Shown here: piece after piece, positions 36,119-46,843 of the stretch
Layout of the letters: every line of letters begins with the position of its first letter
Position numbering within the stretch: position 1 is the stretch's first letter
NCBI RefSeq assembly: GCF_037975245.1
Contig: NC_092583.1
Span: 13,855,764-13,919,763, forward strand
Direction of reading: 5' to 3'
DNA: 64,000 nucleotides
From: Apostichopus japonicus
Taxonomy: Eukaryota; Echinodermata; Holothuroidea; Aspidochirotida; Stichopodidae
Notes under the pieces: model-generated
What the model was told of the DNA's origin: nothing
The model's input: only the letters and a program-made list of their open reading frames with translations
Databases searched by the model: none
Program-made: the position numbers and the translations under genes

Positions 36119-36322
36119 AAATCTTTTCTTGTGTCCACAAATGTAATTTTTGATTTATCTTTGAAGTGCAACATCATTATGCCTGATTATCTTGATTTTG
36201 GTGGACTTTGGGATGGGAATCAATATCTTTCAGAAGTATTATCTAAAAGCTATAATGGTCAGTTAGTGGTTCCACAAGATTTTGACAAATTTAATCCATA
36301 TGGTTTTCTTGTTAAAAAATGA
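36119..36322 (+). CDS. Candidate terminal coding exon, unknown protein
   Basis: The acceptor TTAATTTTGTTACAG ends at 36118. From the first base 67 codons are open, then TGA at 36320-36322. The peptide looks like real protein: it begins KSFLVSTNVIFDLSLKC, has MPDYLDFGGLWDGNQYL in the middle, and ends near FDKFNPYGFLVKK. There is a stop just ahead of the acceptor region in the other frames, and no donor before the TGA. Poly(A)-signal-like AATAAA occurs at 36786-36791. A degenerate transposon (36358-36677) would sit in the 3' UTR. I do not recognise the family; the GGLWDGN segment would be the best search key. Confidence 0.45.
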   Translation, partial: KSFLVSTNVIFDLSLKCNIIMPDYLDFGGLWDGNQYLSEVLSKSYNGQLVVPQDFDKFNPYGFLVKK

Positions 36323-36357
36323 AGAAGACAAAAGAAATATCAGAACCATGGTTTTCC

Positions 36358-36677
36358 CAGTGATGTGCAAAGGATTTCAAAGATGGGAGAGGGGGTGGAG
36401 GTGGGGATTCAAAATTTCTCCTGATTAAGGTATGGGACTGAACTTTTGTGGAAGGGCCAGAGTCAAATGAAGGATTTTATAAAGGGGGCTGCACTTTGGT
36501 CATTGTAGCAGAACCTTATGTAGGGGGATGTGGGGTCCATAGACGTCAAATGGTGCAGTGGAGAGGGTACACCAGTTGTAGTGGTACTATTGTTCCCAAG
36601 CAAACATCCCTGATCAAACCTTTTTTCTGGAGGGGGGAGGGGACTGGCTTTCCCGGCCACCCCTGCGCATGCCACTG
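36358..36677 (-). mobile_element. Degenerate hAT-like element
   Basis: The right edge GCATGCCACTG (36667-36677) reads CAGTGGCATGCGCAGG on the minus strand. The left edge CAGTGATGTGCAAAGG (36358-36373) matches it if two bases are missing. The interior is G-rich (GGGGG runs at 36387, 36485, 36523 and 36633). Flanking octamers (GGTTTTCC and GTTGTTAC) do not match, so the target duplication has decayed or the ends are misplaced. The 95-codon frame inside is not a gene. Confidence 0.4.
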
Positions 36678-36745
36678 GTTGTTACAACCATATGATTGTT
36701 ATACTGATTTTGGGATCCATACTTCACAGAGCTGATGTTCTTGAA

Positions 36746-36818
36746 GGAAGTGAGTTTGCACAATGTGTAGGAAGTGAGTTTGCACAATAAACAGCTGGCA
36801 CAGTTAACAGCTGGCACA
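36746..36818 (+). repeat. Two adjacent short tandem duplications
   Basis: GGAAGTGAGTTTGCACAAT occurs at 36746-36764 and 36770-36788. AACAGCTGGCACA occurs at 36790-36802 and 36806-36818. All pairs are perfect. The AATAAA at 36786-36791 spans their junction. Confidence 0.9.
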
Positions 36819-37024
36819 AGCACAGCTCATATCAGCATCCACGTTGAATATCTGTTTGGATTCCACTACAAAATAAATGCATTGCTAAGCTGTGTTAACT
36901 AACGGTGAATTATTGAATTCATGTTGCAAAGAATTTATATAGTTACACTATTCTTTACAGAATAATCAATAGTCAGATTATTAAAAAACAGAGTATTAAA
37001 CTGCCTTTTAATTGCTTGTTACAG

Positions 37025-37086
37025 ATTGTACCAACAACCTTATTTGTACACTTCACTGTGCATATACAATAGCCTCAATATACAAG
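37025..37086 (+). CDS. Candidate short exon
   Basis: The acceptor CTTTTAATTGCTTGTTACAG is strong and the donor ATACAAG|GTATGC is good. The 62 bases are open in two of three frames. One gives CTNNLICTLHCAYTIASIYK and stays open well past the donor; the other is YQQPYLYTSL... Because two frames are open, coding status is ambiguous. It lies 0.7 kb after the stop of 36119-36322, so it would belong to a different transcript or an alternative 3' end. Confidence 0.28.
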
Positions 37087-38036
37087 GTATGCAGCTTGAG
37101 GGAGACATCTGCGGAAATGACAAGCCATCGATCAGATCCCATCTTTCTCAATCTGTTGTCCGCAAAACTTTTTTTGTGGGTGGGGTGGGGGAAAGGGAGG
37201 GTCTGTGATGGCAAAAGGGGTCCACACAGAAAAATTGTGATTCATAAAAACAGGTCAATTAGTATTTTACGGACTAATATACGCTGTCAAGACATGCTAT
37301 CTCTGGCAAATGAAAACCGCTATTTTCCTGACCTGAGGTCATTGGTGCTACTACTCCCCTATATCTAGGGTGCCACATACTTGTCTTTAGGTCTGTGAAA
37401 TGTTGTTTATTTTACACATTGTGATGTCTAATGTCAAATCCCACCATGTAGCATGGCATTAGCCAATGAAGTACATCTCTCCCTATGTTTCTAAAACCAC
37501 CAAAACCTGGACTACTGACCTTATTACTTTTAATTGCTTAATATTTTTTTGGACATTTTCTTTTTCTCTCTCTTTTTTTAAAAACTTATTAATATGTATG
37601 TTTACGAAGAAAACGTACCAGTGAATGCATTGACGCTTTTTATTTATTTTACAATTGAATGATTGAGTTTTAGTACAAGCAGGCTTGATCATGTTTTCAC
37701 CTCTTTAGCAGAGATATTTATCTGGAGAAAAAAATCAAAAATACATCCAACAATCAGATCAAGGACGACAACCGCTCTAATCCTGTTTAACCTTGACTCA
37801 CTTTTCTTGATTATTACTGAATTTCTAACTTGTTTTCTCCTTAAAATCAGACCTCTTGCACTTTACAATTATTACGAACATACTTTAATGCAAATTGACC
37901 TTGAAATTCCGGGGCGCAAACAATTTCTCTTGGAATCTGCCGGAGTCGTACTTTTTTTTTTCCTTTTAAAATTTTTCTTTTATACTGCTGTGGAATGGAA
38001 ATTCACCCCCATGCCCTTTACTAGTACTATTCTTAC

Positions 38037-38059
38037 CGCTTCTCGCACTTCTTCGCCAT
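38037..38059 (-). CDS. Possible short first coding exon
   Basis: Minus strand: ATG at 38059 in a near-ideal context (AAGATGG) encodes MAKKCEKR and ends at a donor-like AGCG|GTAAGAATA. Without splicing, a stop follows after eight residues. The stretch contains several CpG. The peptide is too short to assign. Confidence 0.2.
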
Positions 38060-38101
38060 CTTCTGAGTGACTTGCACTTTTTTAATTTTTCGAAGGGGAA
38101 A

Positions 38102-38287
38102 ATGAGGTTCTCGCTCATATTGTTGTTTTCATTTCTGGCTTGTATCTGTAATCTATTTCTGTTGCTGATAGTCCTGTTTGGAAGTTGTCTACCCCCAGGC
38201 TCTGAGAGTAATTGCGCTATGAACCTACTAGCATTCTGGGTATTTTGTGTGTGTGTTTGTGTGTACATACACAGTGAGAACATGTAG
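38102..38287 (+). CDS. Small ORF with signal-peptide-like start
   Basis: An ATG in context AAAATGA opens 61 codons. The first ~30 residues are strongly hydrophobic (MRFSLILLFSFLACICNLFL...), then come SCLPPGSESNCAMN and a tail of alternating C and V that merely translates a (GT) run. A secreted or membrane peptide, or the 5' exon of one, is possible. The repeat-derived C-terminus argues against a finished gene as read. It starts 43 bp from the divergent ATG at 38059. Confidence 0.25.
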   Translation: MRFSLILLFSFLACICNLFLLLIVLFGSCLPPGSESNCAMNLLAFWVFCVCVCVYIHSENM

Positions 38288-38515
38288 CTATGTACGGTTA
38301 AGCTGCGTAGGCTGGTGACCTTGAAAAGTCAAAGGTCATCTGGCATTTGGCATTAAAGGAATTGTAGAGTCTTTGAATTAAGCACCTTACAGCTTCCTTG
38401 GTCTGCCTTTGATTAATCAGGAAGACATACCAGGATACCTGCTTTCCTTAAAGAAAAGAAAACTGGATTCCTCAATTCGGTTTTATATCATTCGTGTAAA
38501 CGTGTATATTTGTTT

Positions 38516-38760
38516 GTATGTATGTATTTTAGATCCTCCTGCAAGCAGGAACTCGCCAAGAAGCCATCATTGGCTTATCAAAGCCGCAAGCTGACCAAAG
38601 TCAGTCTCTTACATTCATATTTATCGTCCATGATTATGAATTATCCATTGTCAACAACTCTGTAACTGGACGACATATACATTAATCTGGGAGTGACTCG
38701 AACCAGGGACCTTATGATTGAAAGGCATCGGCGTTAACCACTGAGCTAACACTCCTAAAG
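38516..38760 (-). mobile_element. tRNA-derived SINE, copy 2 (most complete)
   Basis: Minus-strand copy of the element at 3743-3990. The A box TTAGCTCAGTGGTTAACGCC and the B box GGTTCGAGTCACT are better preserved here than in copy 1. The 3' part has the same AAGCCA/TGGCTT and CCTGC/GCAGG stems, then AGGAGGATCT and an ATACATAC tail. The heptamer TTTGTTT at 38509-38515 and 38761-38767 brackets the element and may be its target-site duplication. The two copies differ at roughly 15% of positions by eye, so insertion is not very recent. Confidence 0.88.
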
Positions 38761-38769
38761 TTTGTTTCA

Positions 38770-40000
38770 ATTAAAATTACAGAGGGAATTAATTATTCAT
38801 TATTAATAGTTTATTTTTAGAACCTGCTACTGTGCAAACCCTGTTCATGCCCTTTATTGAAAGACTGACTTGTAGGACCTAGGCAGAACAGATCTTGCTT
38901 CAGTTCAGTTAAAAAGCTTATATGAACTTCTACGGCAATACAGACACTTTACCGAGAGATCAAGGCACATACTTTTTTTTTCCCTTGTACTTTGATATAA
39001 ATTGAGCAGACTGTACTAAAAAGCAAAGAAAAAGAGAGGAATAATCTGGCACTAAAATTTCTTACATTAAAAACCCTAATTATTCATATTTTATTTTTCA
39101 TTATTGTATTCCCCTTTAATTAATGACGAGTTGTTTTCTCCCTAGAATGATACTCAATCTTGTTTTGTTCGAAGAATCTTACCAACCTATATAATTTTGT
39201 CCATTGAAGGAAAGATATATGATGTATTATATCATTGCTAAGTGTATGTGTGTGCGTGTGCGTGTATTTCACATTCGCTACTGGTTGACGGGGAAAGTGA
39301 ATATGTAGGTCGTAATGTTACACAGGCATCCAAGTAGAGAAGTGCAGGAGACCTTATTTCAGAAGGTGCTTGTACTTTTCATGACTGTGCTATTGGATTC
39401 AGTATTAGAAATGAGTAGTGCTACTACATACACGCAAACACGCATTCAGCTTTATTAGTGTTGATGGCTTTGAAATGGTTCTTTTTCCAGGTCTTTTTTT
39501 CATTTTCCGTATATTGGAAGATATTGTATGATCTTTATGTTTACACAGCACACACAGAAGCCAAAGAGGGTCACGAGACCTTAAAGCTTATGATACAAGA
39601 CCTGTATAAGGCGCTGAGATTGTAAAAAACAATGTTAATTCTAAAACTGTTTTTTCTTTTTTTGTTTGTCATGTGTGATTTACCTGATGTAAACCCAAAT
39701 ATGGGAAGTATTGTCCGTGGTGTGTACAAAAACGATGTTTATTAAGCCACTGTTGCTTATACAACACAACTGGGTTTAGATAATAGAAATCTGCAGCGTT
39801 TATGAAAGCTGACCTGGTAAGTTTCATGTGATATGTAAACATATTTGGAAAGAAGGTGAAGGGTGCCAAATAATTTTATGTACACAAGCATTTGATCTGG
39901 TTTTTCATTTGTCTGTGGTGTATTGACCCATTCAAAACATTTCTGAATGAAACTGGAGTTCGACATTAAACAAATTCTTGAAAGAACAGAGAACAGATTA
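38770..40000. other. Non-coding stretch
   Basis: A donor-like ACCTG|GTAAGT at 39815 is preceded by only about ten plausible codons. A 98-codon minus frame (39757-40053) lacks an ATG and overlaps a SINE-like relic. Confidence 0.4.
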
Positions 40001-40009
40001 GCTTGATTA

Positions 40010-40072
40010 ATGTTCAAGCCATAGCCCCTCAATAACAGAGACCCTGGTTCCATTAACTGAGCTACCTAGCTC
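40010..40072 (-). mobile_element. tRNA-like SINE head relic
   Basis: On the minus strand GGTAGCTCAGTTAATGG (A-box-like) is followed about 35 bases later by GGCTTGAACATT (decayed B box). The spacing resembles the two clear SINE heads in the window, but the body differs. Low confidence. Confidence 0.35.
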
Positions 40073-40076
40073 TTCT

Positions 40077-40112
40077 TTAGTTGATAATCGTTCCTTAGTT
40101 GATAATCTTTCC
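40077..40112 (+). repeat. 18-bp tandem duplication
   Basis: TTAGTTGATAATCGTTCC is followed directly by TTAGTTGATAATCTTTCC: two units, one mismatch. Confidence 0.9.
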
Positions 40113-40633
40113 ATTATCATCTCATTTCTTGGTTGGAGTGCCATTCAGAAACTGCCATGTGGTAGTCATCTTTGGTTGATCACTGTGTGAGGATGGTTAA
40201 ATTTGACCACTTCAATCATTGCACTGTGATACTATACAGGAATCATAAAACCATCCATTGAGCAGAGGTTTGTACACGATTAAGTGTTTGATCCAATCAC
40301 TACAGACTGTAGAAATGTGCAGGACTGTTTGATCCTTATGATTTATAGCCAACCTGAAGTAATGTTAAATATGCTGGTGTGTGTTGTATTCATTATTATG
40401 GGAGGCATTTCTGCTCCTAACAGATAAGAACACTTTTAAAGTAGATTGAATAACATTATAAAGCAAAACTCTGTGCCTTAAAGATATACCATAATGTAGG
40501 ATATGTATGACATAGCTAATATTAAGATCTTTTTTGCCTTAAGACATCCAGTGTGATCAAAAGGTACTTAGACAAGAAGATGCCTGTTTCAAGTGAGCAT
40601 AACCCAACACTGGTTTAAAGCACCTTGTGAGTG

Positions 40634-40800
40634 TTATTTACTTCGTTCCCCACTTATCTGTCTCCCCACAACCTATGCACCACATTCTACCGTGTCTAGA
40701 ATGCCCTGGTAATCTTTTAACACTGTACACCCTCACTGACGCTAGTGACCTCCTTCATTTTTCTACCCACAAAGTGTTTCACTGTGTTTTTCGGAGTTGG
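40634..40800 (+). repeat. Dispersed repeat, copy B (matches 1196-1372)
   Basis: Starts TTATTTACTTCGTTCCCC and carries CTGTCTCCCCACAAC, ATTCTACCGTGTCTAG and ATGCCCTGGTAATCTTTTAA in the same order as copy A. No duplicated 37-bp flank is present at this locus, unlike copy A. Confidence 0.75.
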
Positions 40801-40959
40801 AAAAATTTTCGCGAAATAGTTTTATAATATTTGTTGATAAGAGTACATGGAAGTATGTTATGGATTTCCTAGTTTTATGGTTTATTCCTTGTATTGTACA
40901 TGTATATTTCTATAGGTATGTATATTATCAACTTTCTCTTTAGAGGATAACTTATTTGG

Positions 40960-41332
40960 CAGTGGCGGAGCGTCCATACAGTCAGGGGGGGGGGCGGATG
41001 CCCCCCTGACGGGCTCAAATGGACTGCTGGCGCCCTTTTCAGCTTTTTACCACTTTTTACTTATTCACGATTATTGACTTTTTTATGGCGCTCTCATCTA
41101 CATATTGACATTTGTCACATTTTTTTGGCGATGACATCTATTTATTCTTCGTTTATCTGCAAATTAGCAAGGCCCGGAAAGGGTCATTTCCGGCGATCTA
41201 GGGAGTATCTTTACTCAAAAATTCCGGTACGCTCTGCGCCAACCCATGGTGGCGCTCCGCTTAGATAGTGTCGGAAGCGCCCCCACAGACCATTCTCGCC
41301 CCCCTTGACCAATACCTCTAGCTCCGCCACTG
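40960..41332. mobile_element. 373-bp non-autonomous hAT transposon (MITE)
   Basis: The 12-bp terminal inverted repeats are perfect: CAGTGGCGGAGC (40960-40971) and GCTCCGCCACTG (41321-41332). They are flanked by an 8-bp target duplication with one mismatch, TTATTTGG (40952-40959) and TTATTTAG (41333-41340). CAG...CTG ends with 8-bp duplications are characteristic of the hAT superfamily. The interior holds sub-terminal G/C runs (G12 near 40984, CCCCCCTTGACC near 41300) and no transposase frame, so it depends on an element elsewhere. Confidence 0.88.
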
Positions 41333-41409
41333 TTATTTAGCCAAGGCTAGTCTTCCACAAGGCCCATATAAACTAAATGTATACACACACACACACACAC
41401 ATGTATACA

Positions 41410-42290
41410 TGCAGTTTTGAGTTGCCTCAAAGGTTGTTGGTTCCTTGCCCATTTTCTAGACAGTTGACTAACATAATGGTACCTTCCAGTTTATTTGTTT
41501 GTGCTATTTTAGGACATGTTGTGCTATTTTGGTGTCATCTGTCAATGATTTGTAAATATGACCTTGAATTTAATTGATTTTATCAAATTATCTTAAGATA
41601 AGTGCCCACATCTGAATCAGTTTAATGAAATCAATATCTCGTACCGTGACCGCATTGTAATGTTTGATCCTATTTAAACATTTTAAAGTGTTGATATTTA
41701 CCAATTTATCATTCCAGGGTTGATTATTGGACCTTTATACTTTATCAGTTTAGTTATTAACGTGTTGATCTTTTCATAGTAGCAAATTAGCCAGGTAGGT
41801 TATATTCCAGCTTACATAAACTAATGAGGACAGAAAACTTAAAGACTCTGGATTAGAATCAGCAATCAAACTTATTTAAGAGAGAGAGAGTTCAATATCT
41901 TATCATGTCAAGATAGCATTCCAGGAGAGTATGTCAAGCTGTTATTGTACAGGATTATCTGATCCTGGGAACCTTTGCCTCTAGTGTAGTGCCAAGCTCA
42001 CCCTCTGTTTGAGCTCTCTATAATGCTCACGCTAAGGGGAATATCATATCTAATTGCCGAGAGCCCTCACTTTAGGTACTAAGATCAAGATATTGCTAAG
42101 TTCTTGCAGGTTTTAGGTGATTATCTGATGTTTCTCTTTCCCTAGACCCCGTATGAGAGTATTTTATCCTGTGAAGCTCATCCTGGGGGATGGGAGGGGA
42201 TTTGATAATACCAAGTGAGAATACCTTATCCTTCGTACACTCATGTTAGGTACAAAGATTTTGCTAAGCTCTTACATTGGGATAATATTT
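41410..42290. other. Non-coding stretch
   Basis: AT-rich without exon-like structure. CTAAGC/TCACCC-type motifs recur loosely between 41990 and 42480 but no clear period was established. Confidence 0.4.
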
Positions 42291-42293
42291 GAC

Positions 42294-42346
42294 CCTATTG
42301 GTGATCCTATTGGTGATCCTATTGGTGATCCTATTGGTGATCCTAG
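42294..42346 (+). repeat. 12-bp minisatellite (CCTATTGGTGAT)
   Basis: Four perfect consecutive 12-bp units followed by a partial CCTAG. Confidence 0.95.
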
Positions 42347-43464
42347 TGCCTTAGGAAGAGCATTTGACCCTATCAAGCTCTTCTAGAAAAGATATCATCC
42401 CCAAAAAATATTGCTTTAAAGTGACTATGTGAGCTTGCCCAGCTTTCACCCTTACTTAAATATACGTTTCTGTCTATCACTTTAGGCCCCAAGTTCTTGC
42501 CAAGTTCTAACTTTTGGGAGCTTTGGTGTGTTAAAAGAATACTTTCTTTTGTGAAGCCTAGTTCTGTATGTTCCCCATTTCTAGCAGTTCATCATCTTTA
42601 CCTTGATATCAAAGACGAGATCTGTGATAACTTTTTGCAAGTGAAAAAGATTACAATTAGGAAACAATGTCATCTTGCAACTTGGTTTTGTATCACAAAG
42701 ACTGCCCTTAATTTTGAATTCTCATAGGCCACAGGCATCACTATAAAGTGAAGAAATTACTTGCAAGGAGATGGAAAGAAGAAACAACCCTACTTAACAT
42801 GCAATATTTTATGGAATAACCCTCCCCCTGATCATATAGGAAGGATAATAATTCTTTTGGATTTACATAATTTAAAAAAAAAAGATCAAAGTATTATTCC
42901 TTAATGAAAGAAAGAAAATTATGTGGTGAGAAGTAGAATTATCAAAACTTACCGAATTATAATTGTAGTAGTTTCGAGATATGTTTTTTAAAGTGAAAAC
43001 AATGACAATCTAATCCTTAAAAAGGCCTGTAAAAGCCGAAGACAAAAATGTCCCACATTACACTAGATCCTGAAGTTGAGGTGAAAGTACTTTGCCCAGC
43101 TATGAGGAAGCAACTCTCTGTCTGACATACTTTTATAGTTTGCTTTATCCAGTACACACTTGTTATGAAAGGAGTCATTCTCTGATTTGTGTGACCTAGT
43201 ACTTAAATACTTGATTGTTGTCAGTCATTCCAAGGTTTTTTCATACCAGCTTTACATTAACAGACAATTGACATTTTTCAGTACAGGTGATCTATTTTAC
43301 CCTTTTTCACTGTCACTGGGCATCCTTGCGCTGTATTTGGCGGCAAAATCTGGCGAATTGTTTGACTAAAAAATGGTGATGACGTAAGTCAATGTGTTCT
43401 GATTAAATAGTGATCTGAAGGGTGCGCAAATTGTAGAATGTGAAAGCTGAATGGATAGTGGTAG

Positions 43465-43653
43465 TAGCTATAATTTATATATATGAAGCTGCAGTAGCAG
43501 TTAGAATAAAAGATATGAAGATACAATGGTGGCTACCATATAGATCTGTAGCTACCTTGGCAGCTAGAATAAAGATATGGAGATACAGTGGTAGCTACAA
43601 TATATATCTGAAGGTACAGTTGTAGCTGGAAGTTATATCTGGAGGTACCATGG
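43465..43653 (+). repeat. Three-unit ~62-65-bp tandem repeat
   Basis: Units at 43465-43529, 43530-43591 and 43592-43653 each begin TAGCTA/TGGCTA and end ATACARTGG or TACCATGG. Each unit is itself made of two related halves of about 31 bp (GAAGxTxCAGTxGxAGCTxxA and AGATATGGAGATACAGTGG). The open frame across it (43440-43625) is repeat translation. Confidence 0.75.
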
Positions 43654-44336
43654 TAGAACGCAGAGTTGAAGATACATATTCTTTACTGGGGGATTTTTTA
43701 TGGTGAATGGCTTTGTTATGAACAGTGCTGCAGTTGTTGTTTCATGCTTCCTTGAACCCAAGGATTTCATACCAAATATCCCTCATCCCCTCCCTCCCTC
43801 CCTCTCTTTTCACCATTTTCTAGTCTTCATTTCTTCCAACTTCAATGTTTTTTTTCTTCCATAAATCTTCTCGAAAATGAATCCTTGACACGTTATCTGC
43901 TCCTCATTTCATCAAAACTTTGCCGTCCATTATCTCTTTATACTCTTACGAAAATAAGTAAAATATGAACAAATGTTTTTTTTTTTGTATTGACCCAAAG
44001 ATCCCCGAAGCTTGTGTATTTATCTACCTTAGTTCTATTATCACAAGACACACCACCACAATGGAAATCATTGCAATTGTAAAACCTTCTGTCTGGGTTT
44101 TGGGATGCTACTTTAATTAAGAACTTGAGAAGCTTTTGGCCTCAAGTGATAAAAACTGATAGAAACTGCACAGCGCCATCAGGTTTTGCCTCCCGATGGA
44201 CTGAACCTCGGAGCCTCGTTTCACTGACAGTTATTGGTCTTAAAAACCGTTTTTCACTCAGTAAATAAATGTTTTCTATGCACGGAAGTCCGTGAGTGTT
44301 CATGCGTAAGAGCCGGGAGCCTAAGAGATTTCTTAC

Positions 44337-44411
44337 CTGCTTATAAGTCTCAAAGACACGATGACGCTTGATATTGTGTCGTCGTCGTCGACGACACAGG
44401 CCTTGTTTGAA
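44337..44411 (-). CDS. Candidate minus-strand exon beside a CpG-rich patch
   Basis: On the minus strand the segment ends at a strong donor, TAAGCAG|GTAAGAAATC. Two frames are open across it. One reads ACVVDDDDTISSVIVSLRL; the other is Arg-rich because of the trinucleotide run GACGACGACGAC. A possible acceptor is the AAG ahead of 44405 or the TAG a few bases earlier; both are weak. CpG continues downstream to about 44160. The palindrome GTGTCGTCG-TCGT-CGACGACAC lies inside (44377-44398). Confidence 0.25.
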
Positions 44412-45237
44412 GCCTAGCCTTTTTCAAATTTGAGAATGGGGGATGGAGACTATTGAATATTGAAGATTTGATAGTAATGTAGGGAAGAGGAATTTATTGG
44501 ATCATGTGAGGAGTAATACATTAAAAAAAACAGAAAGTGACTAAAGTTTGTTTCTAGGTTTTCAGCAGGTGCTCCTGATTAGGTGAAATCTATTTCACGC
44601 TCGAGTTTTTCAGTTGGAATTTGGGTTAGATGTTTTGCAAAAAACATTGTGGTACCACAGCTGACTTGATCCAAGTAGCTGCTTCTAAATTATTGTAAAA
44701 AAAAAAGCAAAAGAAAACAGTGTCAGTAAATCACAGTGAGAGTGATGAGAAGGTGATAAAGATTTGTTAAATCGGTATATTCTGATAAAGTGGATTTAGG
44801 GGAAAGGGGAGGGGAGGGGAGTAGGCAAAGGGGGAAGGGGGAGGGACTTGGTTTTTAAAGCCACAAACAGTGAGATGTACCTTACATACCAGTTTGCAAT
44901 GTTGTTTCATCAGTGTTTAGATTATACAATCATACCAGATATAGTTTCATTTACTTGTGGGGAGAATTATCATTTGATGTGAAAATTGTAACATTTCATG
45001 CCAATGGGATGTTCATGTTTCTTCTAAAAGGGTAATTGCATAGCACAGTTTCTGCATGAAACCCTGTACCCTCTCATATTCCCCTCTATCAACCTATTTT
45101 TTCCCCCATAAATATATGCAGTTTATGTTGCATATGATGATGTTGTAAATTGTATATGATGTTGTAAATGTGCACCGATTATAAAAATACACACATTTTC
45201 ATAAGGCACAGTTAGTGGGGGCAGAGATATTTTGTGG

Positions 45238-45680
45238 AGGTCAAAGGTTATCTGAAGTCACCAGATGTCATATTCTGTAAACCTTGTAAACACAATATCT
45301 CAAGTTATCAAGCATGGATACATTTCATACTTGGCAACTGGATATTTCATATTGCATAGAATAACTCAATTGTTTTTTGTTGAGGTCAAAGGTCACCTGG
45401 GTCACTAGTGGTCAAACTATGAAAACCATTTATAGATGATATCTCATGATAGAAATTGTGGATAATTTTCATACATGGTATATGGATTTGCCATATTGAG
45501 TACAAGAATCCTGTCATTGTTGGTGTAGGTCAAAGGTCATTTGAGGTCACCAGAGGTCAAACTCTGAGAACCTTTAAACATGATATCTCAAGGTAGGAAT
45601 CATGGATACTCTTCTCATACTTGGTATGTGGATGCATCACATTGAGTACAAGACCCCTATTGTTTTAGGTAGAGGTGTTA
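45238..45680 (+). repeat. ~145-bp satellite array carrying AGGTCA half-site clusters
   Basis: Unit starts at 45238, 45383 and 45527 (periods 145 and 144), plus a truncated fourth near 45667. Each unit opens with AGGTCAAAGGT(C/T)A, continues through TCAAACTxTGAxAACC and ATATCTCA, and closes with TCATAC(T/A)TGGxATxTGGAT and ATTGAGTACAAG. In the third unit four perfect AGGTCA half-sites lie at 45527, 45534, 45544 and 45554, with gaps of 1, 4 and 4. The second unit has gaps of 1, 3 and 4 with two variant sites. Relatives are at 5695-6420 and 23336-23440. Confidence 0.85.
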
Positions 45681-45689
45681 ATTGTCACA

Positions 45690-46780
45690 TACAGTACAGT
45701 AGACTGATATGTGTTTATCATGTGTAGTTGTAAATTAAAATAGATGGTGTAGGACTTTTATATTATAAGAGTAATGTCTGGTGAACAAGCGGAAGTCTAG
45801 TGTAAAGAATATCATCAAAACCTCAATGCATTTTTGCAGTCTGCATTATTTAGTATTATTTATAATTATTTATTATTATTTATTATTAGTATCTGACGTG
45901 TTGCCTTGAATTATAGTTTTGAAAGTTTGAATGTGAAAACTTGAATGTGAAGTACCACATTTAACAGTGCTGATCATTTATCGATCTCTGTATCAATACA
46001 GCCTCCTCTCTGTCCATGTAGCTGAAGTGTTCCCAGAAAAGGTATTTTAATGGTGATGTGTACTGCATATATCTGTCCTTTTGTGATAAGCCTGTAAGGA
46101 AAAAATTATGCAGTATTGATAAACATTTCCTATATAAAGAAAGAGAGAGAATGAAACTTGAACCATACAATGCAAAATTTTCTCAACTAAAATATTGATT
46201 GGTTAAGTTCATTTCGTAAGATATGCAGAAAAGAGAGAAGAGAGGGGTTTTTTAAAAAGTATTCAGTTTCGACAGCATTGTGTACTTTTACGTGCAGTTC
46301 ATTTACTTATTTCGATGAATCACAGAAACTTGTACCATAGGACCAGTGCCTAACATGGCTTGTTTTTGGTAGCATTTTAACTTGGTATGGGGGAAGGAGA
46401 AGGCAAGGGGGGGATGGTCTGTTTTGTAGTTGATATATAAATATTTCCAATTTATCCCATTTTTCCGACATTATTAATTTAAAAAAAGCAGTTATGGATT
46501 AGCCAGTGAGGCATCTAAGGTATAGTGTTACTTGCACACATTTAGACTCATTTCAATTTTGGAAGATGATTTTTTTTTCAAATGAAACAAGACTTGCTTC
46601 TCAATATATCAATAATTATTATTATTATTACTATGTATTTGATAGAGCACTCTACCATTCAATATTCTTTTGAATGGGAATCTGTTAGCAGTAATTAATA
46701 TCTTACAGTGATATGTTATAGGGTCGATATTGGATAAAGCAGAATCCAATCCCAATATTCTGTAATAATAAGCACTGGCT
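45690..46780. other. Non-coding stretch
   Basis: TTATTATTTATTATTA-type low complexity at 45845-45892. No gene-like signal. Confidence 0.45.
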
Positions 46781-46787
46781 ATCGTTG

Positions 46788-46790
<3 letters not shown>

Positions 46791-46840
<50 letters not shown>
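46791..46840. repeat. (AT)25 microsatellite
   Basis: Twenty-five uninterrupted AT units. It accounts for the Ile/Tyr-repeat frame on the minus strand. Confidence 0.98.

Positions 46841-46843
<3 letters not shown>

Noticed and set aside
36448-36735. 95-codon Gly-rich plus frame
   Set aside because: Lies almost wholly inside the degenerate hAT-like element and its G-rich runs.
42294-42346. CRISPR-like direct repeat array
   Set aside because: Head-to-tail 12-bp units with no unique spacers; a minisatellite in an animal genome.
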